From NCBI GenBank assembly GCA_043228905.1, contig JBHGNT010000005.1, forward strand, positions 15,872,001 through 15,936,000: a DNA stretch of 64,000 nucleotides, given 5' to 3'. The stretch comes from Azolla caroliniana (taxonomy: Eukaryota > Polypodiophyta). A program made the translations under genes and the position numbers. A model generated the notes under the pieces. That model saw nothing but the letters and a program-made list of their open reading frames with translations, was not told where the DNA came from and did no database searches. Of this stretch, positions 1 through 11,300 are shown one piece after another; the first letter of the stretch is position 1; each line of letters starts with the position of its first letter.

Positions 1-738
1 CCCAAACTAGGGGAAAAACCACGGCAGCCCACAGGCTGCAAACTGTCACTATGTAGGAATATACAACAGTGAGTTCACTGAGGCAACGACCTCGTGCTCA
101 CATATCTTCGCCACAGGCGGCGGTTACAACAGAGGCAACGACCTCGTCTCTCTCTCTGTACAGTTACTTACTCTTACTTCTTCTTACACCAACAAGAAAG
201 AATGACGACAACACAATATTAGTTTGCCCTAAGTCATATTTATACTAATATGACTTTTCGGCTATTTACAAATATAACCACAATGGGCTCTCAGAAACAT
301 ATTTACGAATATGTCTCTTCCTTCGGTTCATACCGGGCCTGCACCATCCGGCTCTCCGTAGCCGGGTACTCCTCATCCGGTTCATACCGAGCCTGCACCA
401 TCCGGCTCTCCGTAGCCGGGTACTCCTCATCCGATTCACACCGGGCCTGTACCATCCGGCTCTCCGTAGCCGAGTACTCCTCATCCGGTTCACACCGGGC
501 CTATACCATCCGGCTCTCCGTAGCCGAGTACTCCTCATCCGGTTCACACCGGGCCTGTACCATCCGGCTCTCCGTAGCCGAGTACTCCTCATCCGGTTCA
601 CACCGGGTCTGTATCATCCAGCTCTCCGTAGCCGGGTACTCCTCATACCGTTTCGGTCGAGGCCTATCGGCCGAGGCCGAGTCTGTTCGTCGGCACTGTT
701 CTTCTCCCTTCCCATCCGGAGGGACCTGTCTCCCAACA
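1..738 (-). repeat. Copia family A LTR (A''), truncated by window edge
   Basis: Reverse complement of the LTR type seen at 59352-59993. On the minus strand it begins at 738 with TGTTGGGAGACAGGTCCC and runs through a U3 minisatellite, a TATAAATA-like box (near 240), a CT tract and the conserved stretch about a crossing from the phrase 'ggctgccgtgg' (near 25-30). Roughly the last 120 bases lie before the window. It sits inside copia E, whose RNase H resumes at 740. Whether it is a solo LTR or one end of a full element cannot be seen. Confidence 0.85.
341..664. repeat. 54-bp minisatellite, about six units, in LTR U3
   Basis: Units begin at about 341, 395, 449, 503, 557 and 611, with exact 54-bp spacing. 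Each contains 'accatccggctctccgtagcc' like sequence and 'tactcctcatccggttca'. Because 54 is divisible by 3, both strands stay open across the array, which produces spurious repetitive open frames. The array lies upstream of the LTR TATA box on the minus strand, so it occupies the promoter/enhancer part of the LTR. Confidence 0.9.
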
Positions 739-739
739 C

Positions 740-1807
740 GGGGGACTGCTATATCGGACCGGTGCAGCCGCGCAGTTAGTCAGCTACACCGATGCTAATT
801 GGGCTGGCAACGCCGCCGATCGCCGATCCACGTCCGAATACGCGTTCTCCCTCGAGAGTGCCGCGATCGCGTGGAGCAGTAAGAAGCAGCCGACAGTTGC
901 ATTGTCGAGCACCGAAGTTGAGTACCGAGGAGCGGCTGTCGCGACATGCGAAGCCATATGGTTGAAGCAGCTACTTAAGGAGCTGCAAGAGGTGTCAGAT
1001 CCGACGACGATCTCCTACGACAACCTCAGTAGCATCCAGCTCGCGAAAAACCCCGTTTTCCACACGCGGACCAAGCATATTGAGGTGCACTACCATTTCG
1101 TCCGTGAGCGTGTCCTTTCCGGTGAAGTCGAACTTCAGTACGTTCCAACGGATCGGCAAACTGCCGACATCTTCACTAAGCCCCTTGGTCTGGACAAGTT
1201 GCGGCAATTCTCCGGTGCGCTCGGATTGCGTCACCTCGACGTGCCAAACTTGAGGGGGAGAACAGTCCCGAACGACCAAGCAAAGCAGCAGGAAAGGAGC
1301 GGAGGCCGCAACACCGAGTCGGTTGACTCAGCTGTTGACTCGGTTGTCGAGTTCGACTTCGGATCGGCTGAAGAAGCCGAGGGCAGACCCGCGGAAAAGT
1401 CCGAAAGCGGACAAAAGGGGAGCAGCCGAAGGAGAGAGCCAAAGCCAACCACGCATGGGGAAGATGACGCCACCAAGGGCGAGAAGACCGAAGACGAGTT
1501 GGAGACAGCCAACTCGGACGGGAGCGAAAACCGATCGGAGGTAGCCGAGTCGGTTCGAATGTTTGATTCAGATACATTGAATCAACCGAGGCCCAAGCGG
1601 AAGAAAAGGCAGCAGGAGAAGCGTCAACACCACAACAGCAAAAGAGCTGATAAGGGCCGCATGAGCAGACAAGCCGACCGTAAGGGTCGAAGCGCGCGGA
1701 GTCGAACAGGTCGAGGAGCGCGAGCAAGGCGTGAAGCCAGGAGGAACCGGAGCTGTGAGCCCGAGGATCCCGAAGAGCCTCGAGTTGAGCTTGAGGGGGA
1801 GTGTTGA
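740..1807 (+). pseudogene. Copia E: RNase H end of polyprotein plus charged C-terminal tail
   Basis: The frame is open from the junction with the A'' LTR. Residues resemble the Ty1/copia RNase H: SYTDANWAG (catalytic Asp), then ALSSTEVEY, then YDNLSSIQLAKNP, RTKHIEVHYHFVRE and ADIFTKPLG. RNase H normally ends the copia polyprotein, but here the same frame continues for about 180 further residues. These are rich in Glu, Lys and Arg, include a PKRKKR cluster resembling a nuclear localisation signal, and stop at 1805-1807 just inside the 3' LTR. Everything upstream of RNase H is missing from the window. The tail has no recognised domain; it may be coding or merely an open 3' untranslated region. 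Confidence 0.8.
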
Positions 1808-2204
1808 GAGACAAGCTCAACATCGGCCGGATCGGCTGAAGAAGCCGAGGACCGGATCGGTTGGGACCGATCGATTAGGCCGAGTGCGTAAACCGGGAGG
1901 CCGTTAGGAAAGATGTTCCGTGAGGAATATATTTGGGAGTTAGTGTAGGAGCTCTTAAAGAGCATTGAAGTACGGTCAGTACTTCGGTCAGTCCTTCGAG
2001 GACTTGTATAAAAGTGTTCATGGAACACACATATGTGTAGAGTAGTGAATCGAGATCTTTTGTTGAATATAGTTCTTGTGTTTTCTCTCTCTAACTCTCT
2101 CTGTCTCTCCCGCATATACTGCGTAAGCTCAAGCTCTCCATTAAACCTGAGTTTTCTTCCTTCTGTTCCGTCTTCATACTTGCTTCCGCACGTTACTTCT
2201 TACA
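1802..2204 (+). repeat. 3' LTR of copia E
   Basis: Begins TGTTGAGAGAC directly after a purine-rich tract (ttgagggggag) and ends CTTACA, a TG...CA LTR of 403 bp. A TATA-like tataaaa lies at about 2007-2013. The upstream RNase H frame on the same strand makes this the 3' LTR. The 5' LTR is outside the window. Confidence 0.8.
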
Positions 2205-2310
2205 ATCGATAACCCCGTGCATTTCTCATTGGACAGAATGTGTTCTTACGTGTGCCTCATGACTCTACGACATTATCTACAAATAAGTGTGCTAAATTTG
2301 CCCCACGACA

Positions 2311-2579
2311 TGTTAAACTGACACAAGCATCATGTTGATGGGTAGGGGGTGGAGTGTGAGTATATTAACATGTGTAAACACATGCATATTTATGTGAATG
2401 TGTGCAAAAATGAGAGTGTTGTAAAGTGGGTCTAGGTTGTTAGAAGATTATGTAACTAACCTACAAACCTCATTGGATGTTCTTGGATTGTGATCCTCAT
2501 GTAATATACCTATATAAGCCCACCCAAGGGGACATGAATGATAGTAGTGGTTTTTGCCTTTCAATAATTGTGTGTGTGT

Positions 2580-2635
<56 letters not shown>

Positions 2636-2681
2636 AGCTCAACCCCCTTGGGAGAATGGCTCCACCCCCCACCCATCAACA
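2311..2681 (+). repeat. Solo-LTR-like unit D inside copia C
   Basis: Begins TGTTAAACTG and ends ACCCATCAACA. It contains a (TG)n(CT)n tract (about 2571-2632) followed by aacccccttggga. The same end structure occurs in the clean solo LTR at 28502-28846 (reverse orientation) and in the unit starting at 14485. The flanks (cgaca and catca) match at only three of five positions, so the duplication is degraded or the limits are slightly off. Confidence 0.55.
2571..2632. repeat. (TG)n(CT)n microsatellite
   Basis: A short TG run followed by about 25 CT units inside the LTR-like unit D. It generates Ser/Leu-rich and Arg/Glu-rich spurious frames. Confidence 0.95.
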
Positions 2682-2744
2682 CATCATCACAAACAATGAC
2701 AATTTCACCATCACATGTGGTTGTTTGGGTCATTTTTCTTATTG

Positions 2745-3549
2745 GCTGTGGTTCCATTCTTTTGGTCTCTCATCTTCTTTCTACAATCTCTTTGATAATG
2801 ATTTGGACCACACCACAATAATGACATGAAAAATGCTTCTTAAAATCTTTCCTATTTTTGGATTTAGACCTCCCCTTAGAGTTATTTCTATTATATTGTG
2901 GACCCCGAGTGTGGCTTCTTCCTCTATTTGAGGTATTTTCTGTGACTAAGGCTTTATGCTTAAAGTTGTAATCATGCTCTTTGTCATGCTTCTTCATTAA
3001 GATGACTCGACTTAAGCGTATCCAATATCATCTTTCCTTGTGGTGTTGAATTCCCAAGTGTCACCACAATTGTTTTCCAACTATCAAGGAGAGAGCCTAA
3101 CAATAATAAAGCCAATACATGATCTATTAGAGGTATGTCTAAAAAGACAGTTTGATTTATCAACCCTTGAAATACATTAAGGTGCTCAGCCATACTAGAG
3201 CCATCTTGATATCTCAACCTCACAATCTTTCTGAATACAAAGGATCTATTCAAGGCATCTTTAGTTTCAAACATACTCTCGATTTTCTTCCACAATACAT
3301 CTATTTTGGTTTCATTATCAACGAAAATAAATAAATAAATATTAATAGTTCTTAGGAATACGGTTTCCTTCATGACAAGGAAACCGTAAGTGTATGGGCA
3401 TCGTCAATGTGTGGTTGTTTTTAAATGCATGACTTCAAAAGTCGATGCATCTACTTTCTCTAGTTTGGCTGTACCACATTGTATGTACCGGTAACCAAAA
3501 ATCCTTGCATAACAACATATCCCTCATTTTGAACTTCCATACTGAATAG
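2745..3549 (-). pseudogene. Copia C gag remainder and protease start, broken
   Basis: Minus-strand reading gives a copia gag: YSVWKFKMRDMLLCKDFW, then RYQDGSSMAEHLNVFQGL and LALLLLGSLLDSWKT, closely parallel to the gag of family A'. A basic linker (NRGRSHTRG...) leads to a CHYC zinc knuckle that needs a frame change to complete as CGPNHYQRDC. Stops and shifts occur near 3435, 2984 and 2770. Protease-like sequence continues on the far side of D. It is a dead fragment separated from its start at 13637 by the element B insertion. Confidence 0.8.
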
Positions 3550-4031
3550 TGTTGAGAAATCGATGCGGAATAGATCACAATAAACGAACTACGTGCTGAA
3601 ATATGAATCACAAGAATACACCAGAAAGACAAGATAAACAGATGTACACAGAGATTTACATGGAAACCCTAAAACGAGGAAAACCACGGGAATAGAACTT
3701 CACGATACAAATAGTGGATATACAATACAGAGAGGATTACAACACTCTTGCAAGTGGATCAACCGCACAAGGCTCTTCGCGTTTGTTGTTGCTCACACAG
3801 CTATGGCGCGGCTCATGCTTCTCTCTCTCACTCACTCACTCTCTACACACACAGTTCTTCACCACACATAAAGTTTTCCCTAGTTGTATATATACTTACA
3901 CAACTTTCTGGCTATTTACATGTATAGTCACCCGAGTTGGCTATTTACACGATTCCGGTTTTGGCCTCGGCCAAGTCACTCATCAACTCGGCTTCTCTCT
4001 CTTTCCCATCTAGAGGGACTTGTTTCCAACA
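3550..4031 (-). repeat. 3' LTR of copia B
   Basis: Plus-strand reading starts TGTTGAGAAATCG and ends GTTTCCAACA. It is nearly identical to 13108-13588. The purine tract next to it on the minus strand (gtgaagggggag) fits a 3' LTR. The left flank aatag is one copy of the target-site duplication. Confidence 0.9.
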
Positions 4032-4039
4032 AACTCCCC

Positions 4040-5119
4040 CTTCACTCCTGTGGGAGAAATCTGTCAGTCCTGTATTTTGTCGACAGACTCTGAGTCCGTC
4101 CATAGGTAGGTTCTTCGTCAGCATGTCAGATCCATTGTCATCGGTATGGATATTCACAATGTATGTGTTTGGTCCGGGAGTGGTATGTCGCATTCTTGGC
4201 TAAGTGTATGGCGCTTTGACTGTCACAGTGAAGCAAGAACTCCTTTTGCTTCATGCCTAGTTCGTTGAGAAAATTTCTCATCCAGATAAACTCTTTTTCA
4301 GCTTGTACAGCTGCCATATACTCTGCCTTTGTAGTCGACAAGGCTACAGACTTCTGCAGTCGTGACTGCCACGACACTGCTCCCCCTGCATAGGTCATCA
4401 CGTACACTGAATTGGATTGGCTTGAGTCGGTATCTCCAGACATGTCTGAATTGGTGAAACCTTCCAGCACACACAGGTTTTCCGACACCATACCTTAGGC
4501 ACACCTCTGAGGTGCCTTTCAGGTACCTGAGTATCCACTTCACTACTGCCCAGTGTTCTCTCCATGGATTACTCATATATCGGCTTACTGCTCCCACAAC
4601 AAATGTTATGTCCGGTCTCGTATAGACCATAGCATACATTAGATTGCCGACTGCTGAGGCATATAGTACCTTCTTCATCTCAGCCTTTTCCTTCTGCCCT
4701 CTCGGACATTGCTTCGCATTCAAGCTGCAATTTGTCGGCAACACGGAGTCGACCGGCTTTGCATTCGACATGTTGAACCTCTCTAGGATCTTCGTCACAT
4801 ACTTATGTTGTGACAACCATAGCACCTTCCGAGCTTTGTCTCGAGTTATGTGCATTCCTAGGATTTGCATTGCCGATCCAAGGTCTTTCATGGCAAATGA
4901 CTTGCCGAGCGCTTTCTTCAAGCTTCCAATCTTCCTTGTGTCTTGACCGACTATCAACATATCATCAACATATAGCAAGAGAATAAAAAAATCTCCTTCC
5001 TCGTACCTTTTGAAGAACACACAGTGATCGGCCTGTGTTTTCTGGAACCAATGTTCCATCATGAAGGACTCGAATTTCTTGTACCATTGGCGTGGAGCTT
5101 GTTTCAGTCCGTACAAGCT
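4040..5119 (-). pseudogene. Copia B RT (3' part) and RNase H, frameshifted
   Basis: On the minus strand, RT starts at the insertion point with SLYGLKQAPRQWYKKFESF. It continues through LLLYVDDMLIVGQ (the YVDD catalytic pair) and MKDLGSAMQILGMHI to LMYAMVYTRPDI and WILRYLKGTSEVCLRYG. A shift near 4490 moves RNase H to another frame (GFTNSDMSGD, ALSTTKAEYMAAV, LHCDSQSAIHLAKNA). A second shift near 4190 precedes NGSDMLTKNLP. The RT start is 7.1 kb away at 12238 because copia A interrupts the motif. The gene is non-functional as it stands. Confidence 0.9.
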
Positions 5120-5575
5120 TGTTAGGAAACAGGTCCCTCCGGATGGGAAGTGAGAAGAACAGTGTTGATGAGCAAACTCGGCCAAGGCCGAAACCGGATG
5201 TGGTGTACCTGGCAAGGAAGACCCGGTGAGAACCGGATGACAAGTACCCGGCAATGGAAGGCCCGGTGAGAACCGGATGTGGAGTACCCGGCAACGGAAG
5301 ACCCGATGAGAACCGGATATGGAGTACCCGACTACGGAAGACCCGGTGAGAACCGGATGACGAGTACCTAGCAAGAGCCGGATGGTGAAGGCCCGGTGAG
5401 AAGTGCTCACCGAATGAAGGGACATATTCGTAAATATGTTTTCTGAGAGTCCATCGGGGCTATATTTGTAAATAGCCAAAAAGTCATATTAGTATAAATA
5501 TGACCTAGGGAAAACTCAGTAGATTATTAGAGTTGTCATTCTTGTTGGTGTAAGATTTGAGCGCGTAACTGTGTA

Positions 5576-5627
<52 letters not shown>

Positions 5628-5897
5628 GAGGTCGTTGCCTCTGTTGTAACCGTTGCCTGTGGCGAAGATAGCAAGCTCGAGCTCGTTTGCCTCGGTGCTT
5701 TATTATTGTACATTGTGATATAGTGATAGTTTGCAGTCTGTGGGCTGCCGTGGATTTTCCCTAGTTTGGGTTTTCCACGTTAACATCCTGTGTATTGTTC
5801 TCTTCACTGTGTCGTGCGTGCATTACCCGTTTTCTGTGTTTGATCCTAGGCTCGGTTGTGGCCGAGCGTTGTTCATCGGGAGCGTGTATTCCTGTCA
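5120..5897 (+). repeat. 5' LTR of copia A
   Basis: Starts TGTTAGGAAACAGG and ends ATTCCTGTCA. The U3 has about five 40-bp units (5191, 5231, 5271, 5311, 5351) containing gaaccggatg and agtacccggc. A TATAAATA box lies at 5493-5500, followed by a long GA tract at 5579-5624. The partner LTR has about four 40-bp units and a shorter GA tract, which explains 778 against 706 bp. Confidence 0.9.
5493..5500 (+). promoter_or_regulatory. TATA box of copia A 5' LTR
   Basis: TATAAATA downstream of the 40-bp U3 repeats. The same box in the same context occurs in the 3' LTR and in the LTRs of A' (about 59585) and A'' (minus strand, near 240), so it is the likely LTR promoter core. Confidence 0.6.
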
Positions 5898-5900
5898 AAG

Positions 5901-5913
5901 TGGTATCAGAGCG
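5901..5913 (+). other. Primer binding site of copia A
   Basis: TGGTATCAGAGCG three bases after the LTR end. It matches the usual plant LTR-element site complementary to the 3' end of initiator tRNA-Met. Confidence 0.9.
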
Positions 5914-5928
5914 AGGCGACATAGAAAA

Positions 5929-6733
5929 ATGGACGATTTGTTGGGAGGCATGTTCAAGCTCACCGGCTCCAACTATTCGGTGTGGAAGTCGAGGATGAGG
6001 GACATGCTCGTGGTTAAAGATCTTTGGTTGCCGGTTCAGTTCGGGGACAAGAGACCGGACAAAATCAATGCCATGATATGGGAGGTGATGCACATGAAGA
6101 CAACGGCATACATACGGTGCTTCATCGACATGAGTCTATACAACAACTTCAATGAAGAGAGCAAGGCTCATGAGCTCTGGGAGAAGATCGGCATTATGTT
6201 TCAGAACAAAAATGTTGTTAATCAGGTTTCGGTATTTCGAAAGCTAGTAAGACTCCGGTACCAAGATGGCTCCAGCATGGCGGAGCACATGAATGCCTTC
6301 CAGGGGCTGATCCACCAGGCAACATCATTGGAAGTACCTCTCGCCAATGAGGTACTAGCACTACTCCTGCTCGGTTCCCTCCTAGATAGCTGGGAGACAT
6401 TGGTTATCACTTTGGGCAACGCCGGGGCGGAAGGGAAACGGTTATATCCCTGGCAAGAGTGAAGTCGAGCTTGCTAGATGAGGAGGCGCGTCGGAAAGAC
6501 AAGGATACGAATTCCGACTCCAAAGCGCTCATTACCAAATCTGAACGCGGAAGATAGAGGAACCGTAGTCCCCAGAACCGGGAGAAGTCGGGGACACGGT
6601 CAAAGTCAAGGGGGAGGCCTACCTGCTTCTATTGCGGCAAGATGGGACACTTCAAGAAGAACTGTCGGCACTTCCGAAAAGACAAGGAAACCGATGGTAC
6701 CGATTCAAAGCGGACACCGGACCAGAACGGTCC
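5929..6733 (+). pseudogene. Copia A gag, frameshifted
   Basis: The start MDDLLGGMFKLTGSNYSVWK was chosen by alignment with the A' gag start at 60024. Gag runs in frame to about 6440, where two extra bases (gttatatccc against gttatccc in A') shift the frame; the original frame stops at 6462. The shifted sequence still encodes the CFYCGKMGHFKKNC zinc knuckle near 6628-6670. Homology to A' ends at about 6733, at the edge of the foreign insert. Confidence 0.88.
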
Positions 6734-7257
6734 AGCTCATCGTGGTCCTTCCCGATTAAGCGGCAAAGCAGTTTGGGAGGACATTACGGGAGGATGTTGG
6801 GGATTACGAGAGACAGCATTACGATGAATGGATTTGAATTTGAGTATTAGGGATACAATCGAATGAGGCAAGCAATCCAAGAACTTCAAATTTGGATGGA
6901 GGCAATGGCCAAATGATTATGGAGGTAGATGAACAAAATGAGACAAGAACAAGAAGCAAATCACTATTATTACATCCCAAACTCAGAGTCTTGATGATCA
7001 AAAAACTGAATTTGGGTGGACATACATTTGGATTTACATCCTTAAGATTAAGGCATGAGAAATGTGTGCAATTTCTTACAAACATTCCAAAAGCTCAACA
7101 ACCTTTGGAAATTCACATCCCTTAATCTTTTGGTGATTTTGGAAAGCATTTTCAGAAACCATGAAAAGATAGGATCCTTTGCATTATTACAATCCACACA
7201 CATGTTATGTATACGTTTGATCCCGATATCTCACGTATCACTACAAACACAATGTGA

Positions 7258-7971
7258 TCAAGAATTGGAGATGATTTTCTTGAGATATTGAATCTCGGTA
7301 GCATTGACCCCGAAGGACCACGCGAGGAGGGCATCATCGATGGCAAGTTGAGAGGCAAAGATGGCTCCCGGGATGCGAGAAGTTCCCGGGTTTTGGCTAT
7401 TAAAGGACACAATCCCGACCGCATGGGTTTCCCCAACATTCATCTGAAAGTGAATTAAGCCTTGGGGGATGATGAACAGATCTCCGGCAGAGAGAGTGGC
7501 CGCGAATAGCTTCTCGTCAGAGCTAACGAACCCGGCAAAGAGGGTACCTTGGAGGACATAGATGAGTTCCGAGCCACGCGGGTGGACATGTGGCGGGTTT
7601 ACACCTCCGGGATTGAAATCAGATCTGGAAGCCGAGAGGCCCATGGTGTTGAGGCCCGGGAAGTTTGCGGCATTTGCGCGCATAGCCACGTACCCAAACT
7701 TGGATGCCGAAACATTCCCGAGAGTGCGCAGAAGAATCGATGCGAAGTCCGATCCGGTCGCGTTCGCTGGATTCTTTCATACAAAGCCATTCACTCTGGT
7801 GGTCGAGTTGGTGTCAGCGACACAGAAGTCTTGTAGGGGGGTGGCATCGGTGGCCGACACAACCACGATGATACCCATCACGATCGTGCACCACAACATT
7901 AAGGAAGTAAAAGAAGAAGAAGAAGAGAAGGAGGAGGAAGAGGAAGAGGAAACTCTAATACCCATCTTCAT
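7258..7971 (-). pseudogene. Germin-like protein (cupin) pseudogene
   Basis: The minus strand encodes a 237-codon germin-like protein with one internal stop. Order: a Ser-rich and hydrophobic N-terminal signal-like region, the germin box PLQDFCVADT, then NGFV followed by TGA (7777-7779) where the family has a conserved Cys, KNPANATGSDF, and both cupin motifs (GGVNPPHVHPRGSELIYVLQG-like, with the His-x-His and Glu metal ligands, and GDLFIIPQGLIHFQMNVG). It ends at ILKKIISNS-like sequence and a stop at 7258-7260. Length is normal for germin-like apoplastic proteins, and no intron interrupts it. Apart from the nonsense codon the frame is clean, suggesting recent loss. Lying antisense inside copia A, it is a captured or inserted host sequence. 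Confidence 0.88.
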
Positions 7972-8054
7972 CTTTGCCTTTGCTTGGCTTTTCTTCTAAC
8001 ACTCTCATATATGTATGTAGTTCGTTCCTCGGAGCCTCATATATGTAGTTCCCA

Positions 8055-8163
8055 GAGCCTAGGTGGAATCTCTCCTTCATGGCTTATAATATTGGGTTAA
8101 AAGATTTGGAGCCTAGGTGGAATCTCTCCTTCGTGGCTTATAATATTGGGCTAAAAGATTCTC
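8055..8163. repeat. 54-bp tandem duplication in insert
   Basis: Two near-identical units starting gagcctaggtggaatctctc at 8055 and 8109, upstream of the germin-like ATG. They differ at only a few positions and have no recognised role. Confidence 0.8.
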
Positions 8164-8309
8164 GCTTGCAAATTGAGAACCCTAAAGTCAAACCTTTGCT
8201 AGGTCTTGTATGAGATCTCGAAATCGTGAAGTACAACTCTAGGAAGCATAAAGTCAACTATGGGAGAGTAACCACATTTTTATAGGAGCCTTGTGTAGCA
8301 CCTTTCATA

Positions 8310-11300
8310 ACGGACCGGAAGGAAACAACAGCAATCACGGTAAGTGAAGAAGAGTTGATGCTCATCACCGAGGAGAGTGAGATAAACCTTGTCGGCGACG
8401 AGATGACCTGGGTGGTCGACTCCGGAGCGTTGTTCCACCTTACCCTGGACCGGAAATGCTTCTCATCCTACTCAGCCGGTGATCACGGCTGTGTCCGGAA
8501 GGGGAATGAAGGTACATGCCGAATTGTCAGCATAGGAGACGTGTGGTTGACAACACCAACCGAATGCAAGCTGTTGCTGAAGGATGTCCGACACGTTCCG
8601 GAGGTTTGTCTGAACCTGATATCAGCCGATCGGCTAGATGATGAAGGCTACACAGGTAGCATCCGGAACGGTGTTATGAAGTTCAGCAAAGGGAGCCTAA
8701 TTGTGGCTCGAGCCCGTAAGGTAAACACCTTGTACCTGATGAATGCCCGGTTATGCCCGGAAGAAGTGAACGTGGCATCCGACACTACCGGTGAGTTGTG
8801 GCACAAGAGGCTGTGTCACATGAGCGAGAAGGGGATGAAGAGGCTTGCAGACGACAACCTCATTCCAGTGAAGAACGTGCACTAGGAGAAGCGCATTGAT
8901 TGTCTTGCCGGTAAACAAAACCGGACCTCCTTCCGATTGAGGCCACCGATGAGACGTAATGCACCACTGGAGGTGGTGCATACTGATGTATGTCAAGTGG
9001 ACACGAAGTCACATGCTGGATCGCAGTACTTCGTGATGTTCATACATGACCACAACTGGAAGCTGTGGGCCACACCGTTGAAGACGAAGGATCAGGTGCT
9101 ATCCGTCTTCAAAGAGCTCCACGCGAGAGTGGAAAGAGAAACCGGTCGGAAGCTGAAGGCGGTTCGAGCAGATAACGAAGGTGAATACCGGGGGCAGTTC
9201 GAGGAGTACTGTCGCTCGAAGGGAATTCGGCTCGTATTTACCGTGCCGAAGATGCCAGAACTAAACGGGTTGGCCGAGAGGATGAACTGGACCATAATGG
9301 AGAGGGTCCGGAGTATGTTGGCGCATGCAAAATTACCCAAGACGTTTTGGGTTGAGGCGCTGTCGACAGCGACATATGTGATAAACAGATCACCCTTAGT
9401 GCCCTTGGATGGAGACACACCACAAAAGGTGTGGACCGGTAAGCAAGTCTCCTACCGGCATCTGAAGGTGTTCGGGTGTCTCATGTACGTGCATGTGGCT
9501 AAGGACCGGAGAGGAAAGTTGGATCCAAAGACCCGGCCATGCATATTCCTCGGATACGGCGATGATAAGTTCGGCTACCGAGTGTGGGATCCAGTTGACA
9601 AGAAGGCTTTCCGGAGTCGAGATATTATCTTCATGGAGGACAAGACTCTTGCCGACTGGGAGTCGGAGAAGAAGATAATGAACTCCGATGAGATTCGGAC
9701 ACACCCGGCTAAGAACTGGTTGACACTCGAGGAACCAGCCGGTTACGGTGAGGATGCCGAACCGGTAGAAGAAGAAGCAGAGGAAGCTGAAATTGGAACC
9801 GGCCAAGATCCCGAATCAGATTCGGATGAAGAACAAATAGAGGAGCCGGTTGCCGAAAGCCAAAGACGGAGATATCCTCTCAGAGAGAGAAGGGCCCCCC
9901 GGAGATTTCCGGATGCAGAGCATGTGCTGCTGACCAATGAGGAGAGCCGGAAAGCTTCGAAGAAGCAAAGGATGACACACACAACCGCAAATGGTTAAGT
10001 GCCATGCAGGATGAGATGGATTCCCTGCATGAGAACCATACGTACGAATTGGTGGAGTTGCCGAAAGGAAAGCGGGCACTCCGAAATAAGTGGGTGTACA
10101 AGTTGAAACCGGGAGATGCCGGCAACCCCCCGAGATACAAAGCCAGGATCGTGGTGAAGGGGTTCCAGCAGAAGAAGGGCGTGAACTTCGACGAGATATT
10201 TGCCCCGGTAGTAAAGATGACCTCCATCCGGACGGTGCTGAGTATAGCGGCAAGCATGGACCTCGAGGTAGAGCAGCTGGACGTGAAGACGGCATTCCTT
10301 CACGGTGACCTCGAAGAGGAGATCTACATGCAGCAACCGGTAGGATTCGTGGAGAAAGGGAAGGAGCACCTAGTTTGCTGGTTGAAGAAGAGCTTGTACG
10401 GACTGAAGCAGGCTCCCCGACAATGGTACAAGAAGTTCGACTCCTTCATGACCGATCAAGGGTACCACAAAACACAGGCTGATCACTGCGTGTTTGTGAA
10501 GAAGTTCGAAGGAGGCGACTTCCTGATACTCCTTCTGTACGTGGACGACATGTTGATCGTCGGATGGGACCAAGCCAAAATACGGATGCTGAAGAAGGCT
10601 CTCAACCGAACTTTCGCAATGAAAGACTTGGGTCCGGCAAGATAGATGTTGGGGATGCATATCATCCGGAACCGGCCAACGAAGCAATTGTGGCTGTCAC
10701 AAGAGAAATACGTGACAAAGGTGCTTCAGCGATTCAACATGTTAGAAGCGAAACCGGTTGGATCGACACTCCCGGCAAACTGCAGATTATCCGATAAGCA
10801 AAGCCCGAAGACGAAAGCCGAGAAGGCTGATATGATGAAGGTTCCATATGCCTCTGCCGTCGGGAGCTTGATGTACGCAATGGTGTGTACCCGATCGGAT
10901 ATAGGATACGCAGTCGGAGTGGTGAGCCGGTTTATGAGCAATCCCGGCAAGGAGCACTGGAACGCGGTCAAATGGATACTCCGGTACTTGAAGGGCACTT
11001 CGAACATGTGTCTCCGATTCGGCTCACGGTAATCCTCAACTCGACGGTTTTACCGATTCGGACATGTCGGCTGATGTGGATACCAGCCGGTCTACATCCG
11101 GGTATGTAATGACATATGCAAGGGGAGCTGTTTCGTGGCCGTTGAGGCTGCAGAAGACGGTTGCGTTGTCAACCATGGAAGCGGAGTACATGGCGGTTGT
11201 GGAAGCCGGCAAGGAAATACTATGGATGAAGGACTTCATCGGAGAGCTCGGTATCCGGCAAGATGAATACCGGCTCTATTGCGACAGTCAAAGTGCCATC

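Larger units (their letters stand above)
6734..8309. other. Foreign insert within copia A
   Basis: Homology with A' stops after gaccagaacggt (about 6733) and resumes at cggaccggaagg (about 8310). About 30 bp of A-type sequence is replaced by about 1.58 kb. The insert contains a minus-strand germin-like pseudogene (7258-7971), about 520 bp of unrecognised sequence on its 3' side and about 340 bp upstream of its ATG. No poly-A/T tract, terminal repeat or target-site duplication is visible at either edge, so the capture mechanism is open. Confidence 0.75.

Noticed and set aside
250-798. Repetitive open frame with 18-residue units, and its antisense counterpart at 266-601
   Set aside because: It is the 54-bp LTR minisatellite. 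A period divisible by three keeps frames open, and the sequence lies in the U3 region of a minus-strand LTR.
2477-2829. Ser/Leu-rich small frames
   Set aside because: They are translations of a TG/CT microsatellite inside an LTR-like unit.
5516-5713. Minus-strand Ser/Leu-rich frame
   Set aside because: It is the GA tract of the copia A LTR read backwards.
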